DNA from: Streptomyces antioxidans
GTDB lineage: Bacteria; Actinomycetota; Actinomycetes; Streptomycetales; Streptomycetaceae
Length of the DNA stretch: 64,000 nt
NCBI RefSeq assembly: GCF_000968685.2
Contig: NZ_LAKD02000058.1
Coordinates: 62,001-126,000, forward strand
Direction: 5' to 3'
The notes under the pieces are model-generated. The model ran no database searches, was not told where the DNA came from, and saw nothing but the letters and a program-made list of their open reading frames with translations. Of this stretch, positions 26,853 to 34,205 are shown in pieces; position 1 is the first letter of the stretch; each line of letters begins with the position of its first letter. The position numbers and the translations under genes are program-made.

Positions 26853-26892
26853 GTCCTCCCTGTACGGGGTCATGACCCCGTACAGGGAGGAC
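26853..26892. promoter_or_regulatory. 40-bp perfect palindrome in the DUF692 leader
   Basis: The sequence from 26853 to 26892 is identical to its reverse complement over all 40 bases, centred on GTCATGAC. It lies 41 bases upstream of the DUF692 ATG. No gene ends nearby that would need a terminator, because the next gene is divergent. It is therefore more likely an operator for a dimeric regulator, or an RNA hairpin controlling the DUF692-TIGR04222 operon. Confidence 0.6.
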
Positions 26893-27174
26893 GAATCCCC
26901 CGGCCGCTTGGTTCAGAGGTTCATTTGAGCTTCGGGGTGTCACGGCCGGACTTCGGGGTGTCACGGCGGGTACCCCACCCCCAAGGAGGGTGGGCGGTGC
27001 GAAAGGTCACCGGGTGGGTGGAGTCCCTGAATATGGCCACTGTTACAAAAAATTGGGGCTGTGTGGCGACAGACGTTCTGAGGGGAAAATAGGATCGGTC
27101 TGGTCTGGGGGGATGGAAGAGATCACACCTTTGAGCCGCGCCCGCGCGCGGAGCGAGCGTGGGGGAAACACGTT
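26893..27174. promoter_or_regulatory. Divergent intergenic region with a 17-bp direct repeat and a hairpin
   Basis: A 17-bp direct repeat CTTCGGGGTGTCACGGC occurs at 26930-26946 and 26951-26967. The 21-bp spacing is two helical turns. A 7-bp hairpin (26974-26980 with 26988-26994) follows. An AT-richer stretch at about 27040-27100 (TGTTACAAAAAATTGG, GGGGAAAATAGG) is the likely promoter zone for the transglycosylase gene, but I cannot assign -35/-10 elements with confidence. Confidence 0.4.
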
Positions 27175-29229
27175 TTGGGCAGCAGTGACAACGCCATGGG
27201 GAAGCACCGCAAGCACCGCCGTAAGCAGCCATCGAGGAGCCGGGGGATGCGGCTGCGCCGCTGGGCGGTCGCGCGGATCCAGCTGGACTACCCCAGGGCG
27301 GGGCGGCGCGGTGTGACGCGCTGGCTGCCGTCGTGGCGTCAGATCGCCCTGCTCTTCCTGTTCTGCCTCAGCAGTCTGACCGGTTTGCTGAGCTTTCTGT
27401 ATCTCCAGACCGACATCCCCAAGAACCTCAACGACTTCGCCACCCAGCAGGACAACGTCTACTACTGGGCCGACGGGTCCGAGATGGCCCGCACCGGTCC
27501 GGTCAACCGGCAGGAAGTGCCGTTGCACAAGGTGCCGGAAGACGTCCAGTGGGCGGTCCTCGCCGCCGAGAACGCCAGTTTCTACACCGACAGCGGGGTG
27601 TCCCCGAGCGGGCTGATGCGCGCCGTGACGCGGATGGTGACGGGCGGTGAGACACAGGGCGGCTCCACCATCACCCAGCAGTATGTGAAGAACGCCTACC
27701 TGAATCAGCGCCAGACCTTCTCCCGCAAGCTCACCGAGATGTTCATGGCCATCAAGCTGGACGACCGGATGAGCAAACGGGAGATCCTTCAGCGCTATCT
27801 GAACACCAGCTGGTTCGGGCGCGGCAGCTACGGAATCCAGCGGGCGGCGTACGCGTACTACGGCAAGGACGTCTCGGAACTCAACGCGAGCGAGGGCGCG
27901 TTGCTCGCCTCGCTGCTCAAGGGCGCCGGAACCTTCGATCCGACGCTCGGCGCCACGAACCACAAGCGGGCCGTCGACCGCTGGAAGTGGGTGCTGGACC
28001 GGATGGTCGACATCGGAAAGCTCTCCAAGGCCGAGCGGGCGCGCTACACGACGTTCCCCGAGCCCAAGGCGCAGCCCAAACCGGAGGGGCTCACCGGCCA
28101 GGTCGGCTATCTGGTGGAGACCGCCAAGGCGTATGTCAGCTCCCACACCGACATATCCGACGCCGATTTCGCCCTGGGCGGCTATCAGATCCACACCACC
28201 TTCGAAAAGCCGAAGGTCCAGGCGCTCGCCAAGGCGGTCAAGAAGACCCGGGACGGCAACCTCGACCCCGAGCAGCGCCCCGAGGACCGCCATGTGCGCA
28301 TCGGCGCCGCGTCCGTGGCCCCCGGCGGCGCCATACGCGCGCTGTACGGCGGCCCCGGCTATCTGGAGCAGGGGTTCAACGACGCGAACGCCTCCAACGT
28401 CCCGGCCGGCACCTCCTTCACCCCCTTCGTCTACGCGGCGGCGCTGCGCGACGGCGTCCTGCTGGAGCGCAACGGCTCGCGCACCCCCGTGACGCCCTCG
28501 ACGCTCTACGACGGTGACAACAAGATCGCGGTGCATACGCCCGAGGGCCCGTACTGGGACCGCGGTGGCAAGATCGTGCGGGCCACCAACGACGGCGACG
28601 CCTCCTACGGGAAGGTCCCGCTGCGCCAGGCGATCGTGCGGTCCATCAACACCCCGATGATCCAGCTGGGCATGGACGTCGGCCTGGACCGGGTCCGGCG
28701 GGCCTCCATCGACGCGGGACTGCTGCCCAGCAGCTTCGGCGCGCGGGTGCCCGCGTTCTCGCTCGGCACCGCGACGCCCAGCTCCATCCGTATGGCCAGC
28801 GCCTACGGGACGTTCGCCGCCGAAGGCACCCACTACGCGCCGTACTCGGTGAGCGGGCTCACCCACGGCGGGCAGCGGGTCGAGCTGCACAAGGACCGTG
28901 CCAAGCGGGCCTTCAGCGCGGCGGTCGCCGCGCAGGTGGACGACGCGCTGCGCGGCGCGATCCAGAGCCCCGACGGCTCGGCGCGCGAGGCCGCCGTGGC
29001 CGGTGGCGAGGTGGCCGGTAAGGGCGGCACGGCACAGGACGGCACCTCTGCCTGGTTCGTCGGGTACACCAAGAAGCTCTCGACGGCGGTCTCGCTGTCC
29101 CGGGTGGATCCGAAGTCGCAGGAGCTGATGCCGCTCAAGGGAATGGGCGGGGGAGGCGCCGACACATCGGGCGACACCTACCCCAAGGACATCTGGAAGA
29201 GATATATGACGGCGGGGACGACGGAATGA
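27175..29229 (+). CDS. Class A PBP-type peptidoglycan glycosyltransferase with degenerate transpeptidase domain
   Basis: 684 residues. A basic cytoplasmic N-terminus is followed by one membrane helix (about 56-77), then a GT51 transglycosylase domain: catalytic Glu132 in AAENASFY, GGSTITQQYVKN at 162-173, and RKLTEMFMAIKL. The C-terminal penicillin-binding domain is recognisable, with SINTPM for SxN and GKGGTAQ for KTG, but where GS-x-x-K is expected it reads A411-G412-T413-S414-F415-T416-P417-F418. Both the nucleophilic Ser and the Lys of the motif are replaced by Thr. It likely polymerises glycan strands without cross-linking. The TTG start at 27175 follows GGGGGAAA; ATG 27196 is an alternative. 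Confidence 0.87.
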   Translation: MGSSDNAMGKHRKHRRKQPSRSRGMRLRRWAVARIQLDYPRAGRRGVTRWLPSWRQIALLFLFCLSSLTGLLSFLYLQTDIPKNLNDFATQQDNVYYWADGSEMARTGPVNRQEVPLHKVPEDVQWAVLAAENASFYTDSGVSPSGLMRAVTRMVTGGETQGGSTITQQYVKNAYLNQRQTFSRKLTEMFMAIKLDDRMSKREILQRYLNTSWFGRGSYGIQRAAYAYYGKDVSELNASEGALLASLLKGAGTFDPTLGATNHKRAVDRWKWVLDRMVDIGKLSKAERARYTTFPEPKAQPKPEGLTGQVGYLVETAKAYVSSHTDISDADFALGGYQIHTTFEKPKVQALAKAVKKTRDGNLDPEQRPEDRHVRIGAASVAPGGAIRALYGGPGYLEQGFNDANASNVPAGTSFTPFVYAAALRDGVLLERNGSRTPVTPSTLYDGDNKIAVHTPEGPYWDRGGKIVRATNDGDASYGKVPLRQAIVRSINTPMIQLGMDVGLDRVRRASIDAGLLPSSFGARVPAFSLGTATPSSIRMASAYGTFAAEGTHYAPYSVSGLTHGGQRVELHKDRAKRAFSAAVAAQVDDALRGAIQSPDGSAREAAVAGGEVAGKGGTAQDGTSAWFVGYTKKLSTAVSLSRVDPKSQELMPLKGMGGGGADTSGDTYPKDIWKRYMTAGTTE

Positions 29230-29313
29230 GCGGCCCCGGTGTGAGCCGCAGCCGCGGAATGAATTCCCCCGGCGTGAGCCGCACTCGCGGAAAGCACCCC
29301 GCAACGGGACCGC

Positions 29314-30624
29314 TTACTTGGTCTTGGCGTACGTGGACCAGTCCGGCGATTCCGCCGGGTCCAGCATCCGCAGCTTCGCCAGCACCTTGGGATCCTGGAC
29401 GTCCAGCCAGTCGGCGAGCTGCTTGAACGACACGCACCGCACTCCGTCGCGGCGGCAGACGCTCCGCATCACGTCCTCGATGGCCTGCATATAGATGCCG
29501 CCGTTCCAGGTCTCGAAGTGATTGCCGATGAAGAGCGGCGCCCGGCTGCCGTTGTAGACCCGCTCGAATCCGTTCAGATACCCCTGGCGGGTCAGCCGCT
29601 CCCACTCCGCGTATTTCGCCGGATCGCCGTCGGTGCTGTCACCGGACTGGTTGAAGAGGAAGTTGAAGTCCATCGAGAGGACCTGCTTCTCGCTCTCCGG
29701 GTACGGCACCAGCTGCAGCGGGAAGTTCCAGATTCCATCGATCTTGGACGGCCAGAGCTGGAAGTCGCCCGGGGAACTCGCGTCATAGCGCCAGCCGAGG
29801 GATTTGATCGCCGGAATCAGGGTCTTCTGGCCCTCCAGGCACGGCGCCCGCCCGCCAGCCAGCTCCACGTCATAGTCGAACGGCAGCGGTTTGACGTCGG
29901 TGAAACCGGTGTTCGTCTTCCACCGTTTCACAAACGAATATGCCTGCTCCGTTTCGCTCTTCCACTCCTGGGTGGACCAGTCCTCCCCGCCCTTGGCGCC
30001 GCAGAAATGGCCGTTGAAGTGGGAGCCGATCTCATTGCCGTCCAGCCAGGCCCCGCGCAGCTGCTCCAGGGTCTCCCTGATGTGCTCGTCGGTGGGGAAG
30101 GATATGGCGGCCGAGCCCGGCTTGTGCTGGGGCGGCCGATAGAGGTCGCTCTTCGACTTGGGCAGCAGATACATGCCGCTCAGGAAGAACGTCATGGTGG
30201 CGTTGGTCTCCTTGGCCACCTCGCGGAAGCGGGAGAAGAGGTGGTCGTCGTTCTCCAGCGCGCCGTCCCAGGAGAAGACCACGAACTGCGGTGGCTTCTC
30301 GCCCGGTTTGAGCCTCTTGGGCTTGAGCTGGTGCGGCTGCGGTCCGGTGTAGGACGTGGAGCCGTCCCCGAGCACCTTGTCCTCGCCGTCCCAATCGGCG
30401 TACTTGTCTTCCTTCTTGGGCTCCCTGGGGACCCGGTCCGACTTGGGGGACGCCGCGCCGGCGGGCAGGTCCTGCACGCCCCCCGCGTCCCCCGGCGAGG
30501 TCAGGGCTATCAGCAGCGCCACCACGACGGCCACGGCCGTCAGCGCGCCTATGGGCGCGGCCACGCCATAGGCGTTCCTCGCGCTTAAAGCCTTCAACGC
30601 CTTTACAATCGTCAGCGCCTTCAC
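29314..30624 (-). CDS. Membrane-anchored polysaccharide-deacetylase-like protein, TTA-containing
   Basis: 436 residues. One N-terminal membrane segment (about 24-42) is followed by a charged linker and an extracytoplasmic NodB-like domain with Asp120 in FSWDGALEND and the His202-x3-His206 pair in GSHFNGHFC, the usual metal triad. Four or more Cys fit disulfides. It probably deacetylates or otherwise processes an envelope polysaccharide. The start is GTG 30624, preceded by GGGGGCGGG. Codon 13 is TTA (30586-30588), a rare codon tied to the bldA tRNA. A GTG at codon 21 is an alternative start that would exclude the TTA. It converges on the PBP gene. Confidence 0.82.
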   Translation of the reverse strand: MKALTIVKALKALSARNAYGVAAPIGALTAVAVVVALLIALTSPGDAGGVQDLPAGAASPKSDRVPREPKKEDKYADWDGEDKVLGDGSTSYTGPQPHQLKPKRLKPGEKPPQFVVFSWDGALENDDHLFSRFREVAKETNATMTFFLSGMYLLPKSKSDLYRPPQHKPGSAAISFPTDEHIRETLEQLRGAWLDGNEIGSHFNGHFCGAKGGEDWSTQEWKSETEQAYSFVKRWKTNTGFTDVKPLPFDYDVELAGGRAPCLEGQKTLIPAIKSLGWRYDASSPGDFQLWPSKIDGIWNFPLQLVPYPESEKQVLSMDFNFLFNQSGDSTDGDPAKYAEWERLTRQGYLNGFERVYNGSRAPLFIGNHFETWNGGIYMQAIEDVMRSVCRRDGVRCVSFKQLADWLDVQDPKVLAKLRMLDPAESPDWSTYAKTK

Positions 30625-30665
30625 GGGTCCCGCCCCCTGGCAACGGTACAGATGTACGCCCCCTC

Positions 30666-30684
30666 AGTATCACAGAAGTATCAC
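30666..30684. promoter_or_regulatory. Direct repeat AGTATCAC x2, 11 bp apart
   Basis: AGTATCAC occurs at 30666-30673 and 30677-30684, 42 bases upstream of the deacetylase GTG. Read on the - strand it is GTGATACT TCT GTGATACT. It could be a tandem activator site, or contain a GATACT-type -10 box. Which is correct cannot be decided from the sequence. Confidence 0.35.
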
Positions 30685-30705
30685 GTGCTCTTCACATCGG
30701 GCACC

Positions 30706-32130
30706 TCACCAACCGGTCAAAAGCAGGTGGTTGACGAGCAGTGGGAGGCAGGCCTGAACCAGGAGCCATCGGCGGCGATCAGGGGCGGGCAACAGTGCGG
30801 TGGTCGGCAGCAGCCAGAGGAGGAAGGGAAGCCAGATCCGCTCCGTCTCGGCCTTGCTCATCCCGGACAGATCGGCCACCAGGAGCGCCAGCAGCGCGGC
30901 GAAGGTCAGCATAACGAGCCCGTCCGGGGCGCCGGAACCGCCCTGCCTGTGCGGGTCGCCCAGCCCGCCAGGGCGCAGCCGCCGGGCGGCGTCGGGCACC
31001 GCCGACAGCATCCGCCGCGCCCCCGCGACACAGGCGGGACCGGCGACCACCGACGCGACGGCCAGATTGGCCCAGACCCAGTACGCGTACGGGCGGTCGG
31101 AGGCCACGCCCTGGTAGTAGCGCTCGACCAGCAGGGAGTACCCCTCCCACCACCGGAACCCGGCCAGCGTGAACGCCCCCGCCACCACCGCCACCCCGGT
31201 CAGCGCGAAGGGCAGCGGCCGCGCGGTGCGGGCCAGCAGCAGTACGGCGGCGGCGGGCAGCGCCAGCAGCGTCAGCCCGTACGAGAGATAGGCCGTCAGC
31301 CCCAGCAGCAGCCCGGAGCCCAGCGCCACCGCCCCGGGCGCCCGGACCGTACGCGTCGCGGCGAGCGCCAGCAGCGCGAGCCCCCAGGCCGCGACGGCCG
31401 CGAAATAGCCGTCGGCCGAGGCGCCCACCCACACCGCCCCGGGCGCCAGCACCAGGAACGGCGCGGCCGTACGCGCCGCCCGCTCCTGCCCCAGGGCGCG
31501 CAGTGTGACCAGGACCGCGACCGCCGCCGAGCCGCCCACGGTGACACAGAAGGCCCCCGCCCAAGCCCCGCCGCCCAGGCCCAGCCGGTCCAGGCCCACG
31601 AAGGTGAGCACGGCGCCCGGCGGATGGCCCGCGATATGGGCGGGCCAGTGGTCGGGCTGGGTGAGCAGGATGTGGCCGGTGAAGCCGCGCAGGGCCGCGC
31701 CGATGTCCTGGAACCGGTCGACGCCCCGCAGGTATTCATGGCGCGCCGTCAGCCGCTCAGCCACCCCGCGCCGCCATCCGTCGACCAGCGCCAGTGACCA
31801 GATCCAGGCCATGGCCGCCGCCCAGACGGCCGCCAGCAGCCCACGCCACGGCAGCCGTGCCGCCAGCCGGTGGCCGTGGAGCACGACCGCCGCGGCGACG
31901 GCCAGGGCGAGGGGCGTACCGGGGCCCACATGGGGCAGCCAGTCGGCGTACAGCGGCGCCCAGTCGACGTACAGGGACCCATCGGCCCGCTGGATCAGGG
32001 TGCCGACGACGGCGGCGACGACGAAGACCAGGGCGGCGGCAGCGGCGGCGAGCACGTCACGGCGACGGCCGGTCCGCGTGTCGTCCTGAGTGGGCTGGAT
32101 ATCGACGCCGTTGCGGAGGGGGAGCTTCAC
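30706..32130 (-). CDS. Polytopic membrane protein, GT-C glycosyltransferase-like
   Basis: 474 residues with about 10-12 hydrophobic segments. The large extracytoplasmic loop after the first helix holds the acidic pair in LYVDWAPLYADWLPH, and a later loop has PDHWPAHIAGHPPGAVLTF, a HPPG motif seen in polyprenyl-phosphate-dependent (GT-C) mannosyltransferase-like proteins. The predicted topology and acidic loop fit that fold, but no specific family signature is certain. It sits 81 bases upstream of the polysaccharide-deacetylase-like gene, in the same direction, suggesting a shared envelope-glycan role. Confidence 0.72.
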   Translation of the reverse strand: MKLPLRNGVDIQPTQDDTRTGRRRDVLAAAAAALVFVVAAVVGTLIQRADGSLYVDWAPLYADWLPHVGPGTPLALAVAAAVVLHGHRLAARLPWRGLLAAVWAAAMAWIWSLALVDGWRRGVAERLTARHEYLRGVDRFQDIGAALRGFTGHILLTQPDHWPAHIAGHPPGAVLTFVGLDRLGLGGGAWAGAFCVTVGGSAAVAVLVTLRALGQERAARTAAPFLVLAPGAVWVGASADGYFAAVAAWGLALLALAATRTVRAPGAVALGSGLLLGLTAYLSYGLTLLALPAAAVLLLARTARPLPFALTGVAVVAGAFTLAGFRWWEGYSLLVERYYQGVASDRPYAYWVWANLAVASVVAGPACVAGARRMLSAVPDAARRLRPGGLGDPHRQGGSGAPDGLVMLTFAALLALLVADLSGMSKAETERIWLPFLLWLLPTTALLPAPDRRRWLLVQACLPLLVNHLLLTGW

Positions 32131-32283
32131 GACGTCACGCTATGTCGCCGAGCCCGCCGCCGGACCGCCGCGCCGCTCGATGTCACCGGACCGTCAGATC
32201 TTCCCGGCCAGAGCCGGTGACGTCACCGTTTTGTCATGGGCTCAAGGCCCTTGGAGGCGGTGCGGCGGTCCTACGGTCATGCC

Positions 32284-33567
32284 ATGAGCCACCCTCCCCG
32301 TACCGACCGTGATCGCCGCACACTGTGGCGCAGCCCGCTGCGCGGCCCCTGGCTGACGTCCGTCTTCGGCCTGATCCTGCTCTTCGGCATCCCGGTGCTG
32401 TTCGTGACCGGACTGCTGTCGTACGCCGCCTACAACCCCGATCTCTCCCCGGTCAACGACAAGACACCGGACAAGGGGCTGCTGGGCTTCTACCTCTTCT
32501 CCTGGCCGACCGACCCCTCCTGGCTCTACCGCGTCACCCAGGGGGTGCACGTGACGCTCGGGGTGGTGCTCGTTCCCGTGCTGCTGGCCAAGCTGTGGTC
32601 GGTCATCCCCAAGCTGTTCGCCTGGCCGCCGGTGCGGTCGCTGGGGCACGCGCTGGAGCGGCTGTCGCTGCTCCTGCTGGTCGGCGGGGGGCTGTTCGAG
32701 TTCGCGACCGGCGTGCTCAACGTCCAGCTGGACTACGTCTTCCCCGGTTCCTTCTACCCGCTGCACTTCTACGGGGCGTGGATCTTCATGGCCGCCCTCG
32801 TGGTCCATGTGGCGCTGCGGTTCCCGCTCATGGTGCGGACGCTGCGGAGCCGCGAGCTGCGGGCCGAGCTGCGTACCCGCACCGCCGACACCCGGCCGGA
32901 GCCGCCGGACGAGACCGGTCTGGTCAGCCCGCGGCCCGCGGCGCCGACCATGTCGCGGCGGGGCGCGCTCGCCATGGTCGGCACCGGCTCCTTCGCACTG
33001 CTGGTGGTGACGGCCGGTCAGAGCATCGGCGGCCCGCTGCGCACGAGCGCGCTGCTCGCCCCGCACGGCCGTGACCCGGGCCGGGGGCCGAACGGCTTCC
33101 AGATCAACAAGACCGCCGCGGCCGTCGGCGTCCGCGCCCGCGACATCGGCCCCGACTGGCGGCTGGTGGTACGGGGCGCGGCGGGCCGGGAAACCGTCCT
33201 CACCCGGGAACGGCTGCTGCGCCTTGACCACCACGGCGCGACGCTGCCCATCGCCTGTGTGGAGGGGTGGTCCACGGCGGACCAGCGGTGGGAGGGGGTA
33301 CGGCTGGCCGACCTCGCCGCACTGGTGGGCCATGCCGACCGGCCGCCGGAGGTCCTGGTGGAGTCGGTGCAGCGGCACGGCTCCTTCCGGAGCGTCGTGC
33401 TGAGTGAGCACCAGGTCCGCGATCCGCGCTCGCTGCTGGCGCTGAAGGTCAACGGCGCGGATCTGTCGCCGGACCACGGCTATCCGGCGCGGGTGATCGT
33501 GCCCGGGGCCCCGGGCGTGCACAACACCAAGTGGGTCGGGCGGCTGACCTTTGGGGGGACGGCGTGA
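32284..33567 (+). CDS. Fusion of a b561-like membrane cytochrome domain and a sulfite-oxidase-type molybdopterin domain
   Basis: 427 residues. The N-terminal four-helix part (about 25-185) carries His in helices (VTQGVHVTLG, FYPLHFYGAW, ALVVHVALRF), suitable for haem ligation. A cytoplasmic loop follows, then a twin-arginine-like segment (MSRRGALAMVGTGSFALL, residues 223-240), and an oxidoreductase molybdopterin-binding domain with the molybdenum-ligand Cys325 in PIACVEGWS. This joins YedZ-like and YedY-like functions in one chain, so an extracytoplasmic reductase fed from quinol is likely. The start is ATG 32284. Its stop overlaps the next gene (GTGA). Confidence 0.85.
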   Translation: MSHPPRTDRDRRTLWRSPLRGPWLTSVFGLILLFGIPVLFVTGLLSYAAYNPDLSPVNDKTPDKGLLGFYLFSWPTDPSWLYRVTQGVHVTLGVVLVPVLLAKLWSVIPKLFAWPPVRSLGHALERLSLLLLVGGGLFEFATGVLNVQLDYVFPGSFYPLHFYGAWIFMAALVVHVALRFPLMVRTLRSRELRAELRTRTADTRPEPPDETGLVSPRPAAPTMSRRGALAMVGTGSFALLVVTAGQSIGGPLRTSALLAPHGRDPGRGPNGFQINKTAAAVGVRARDIGPDWRLVVRGAAGRETVLTRERLLRLDHHGATLPIACVEGWSTADQRWEGVRLADLAALVGHADRPPEVLVESVQRHGSFRSVVLSEHQVRDPRSLLALKVNGADLSPDHGYPARVIVPGAPGVHNTKWVGRLTFGGTA

Positions 33568-34205
33568 GGTTTCTCGGACTTCGGGGGGACGGTGTGCGGT
33601 TTCTCGGACGGGGCCGTGCTGGGCTGCGCCGGCTGGACGGGGAGTCGCCGCTGAGGCTGGTGCTGCTGTTGTGCTCCTTCGCGCTGACCGGTTACGCCGG
33701 GGTGAGGCTGCTGAGCGGCGACTGGTTCGGGATCGCGCTGTGGTTCGCCGGGGCCGCCGTCCTCCACGATCTGGTGCTGCTGCCGCTGTACGCGCTCGCC
33801 GACCGCGTGGTGGCGGCCGTTCTCCCGGCCCCTGCCACGGCCCCGGCCCGGTGGATCAACCATGTGCGGGTGCCCGCCTTTGTCTCGGGGGTGCTGCTGC
33901 TGGTGTGGTTCCCGCTGATCCTCGGGCGGCAGGAGCGCCGCTACGAGAACGCGACCGGGCTGAGCGCCGACGTCTTCTGGCCGCGCTGGCTGCTGATCAC
34001 CGCCGCGCTCTTCGGGGTCTCGGCGCTGTGGCTGGTGATGGAGGTGGCGATCCGGGGGCGGCGGCGTCGCGCGGGAGTTCGGTCTAGAGGGCCTGAAGGG
34101 TCTAATCGATCCGATGGGCCTGATCGGTCTGATGGGCCTGATCAGTCTGATGGACCTGAACGATCCGATGGGCCTGATGGGCGCGAAGGGCCAAGCCGAG
34201 CATGA
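33564..34205 (+). CDS. Small integral membrane protein with repetitive C-terminus
   Basis: 213 residues from GTG 33564, which overlaps the TGA of the molybdopterin fusion, so the two are coupled. Three to four hydrophobic segments (about residues 30-50, 55-80, 100-120 and 135-155) suggest an accessory membrane subunit. The first residues contain a small duplication (VRFLGLRGDG, VRFLGRGRAG), so GTG 33594 is an alternative start. The C-terminus (about 180-205) is a run of SDGPD/SDGPE units. That DNA also encodes, on the other strand, the end of the convergent GT-C gene. Function unknown. Confidence 0.72.
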   Translation: MRFLGLRGDGVRFLGRGRAGLRRLDGESPLRLVLLLCSFALTGYAGVRLLSGDWFGIALWFAGAAVLHDLVLLPLYALADRVVAAVLPAPATAPARWINHVRVPAFVSGVLLLVWFPLILGRQERRYENATGLSADVFWPRWLLITAALFGVSALWLVMEVAIRGRRRRAGVRSRGPEGSNRSDGPDRSDGPDQSDGPERSDGPDGREGPSRA

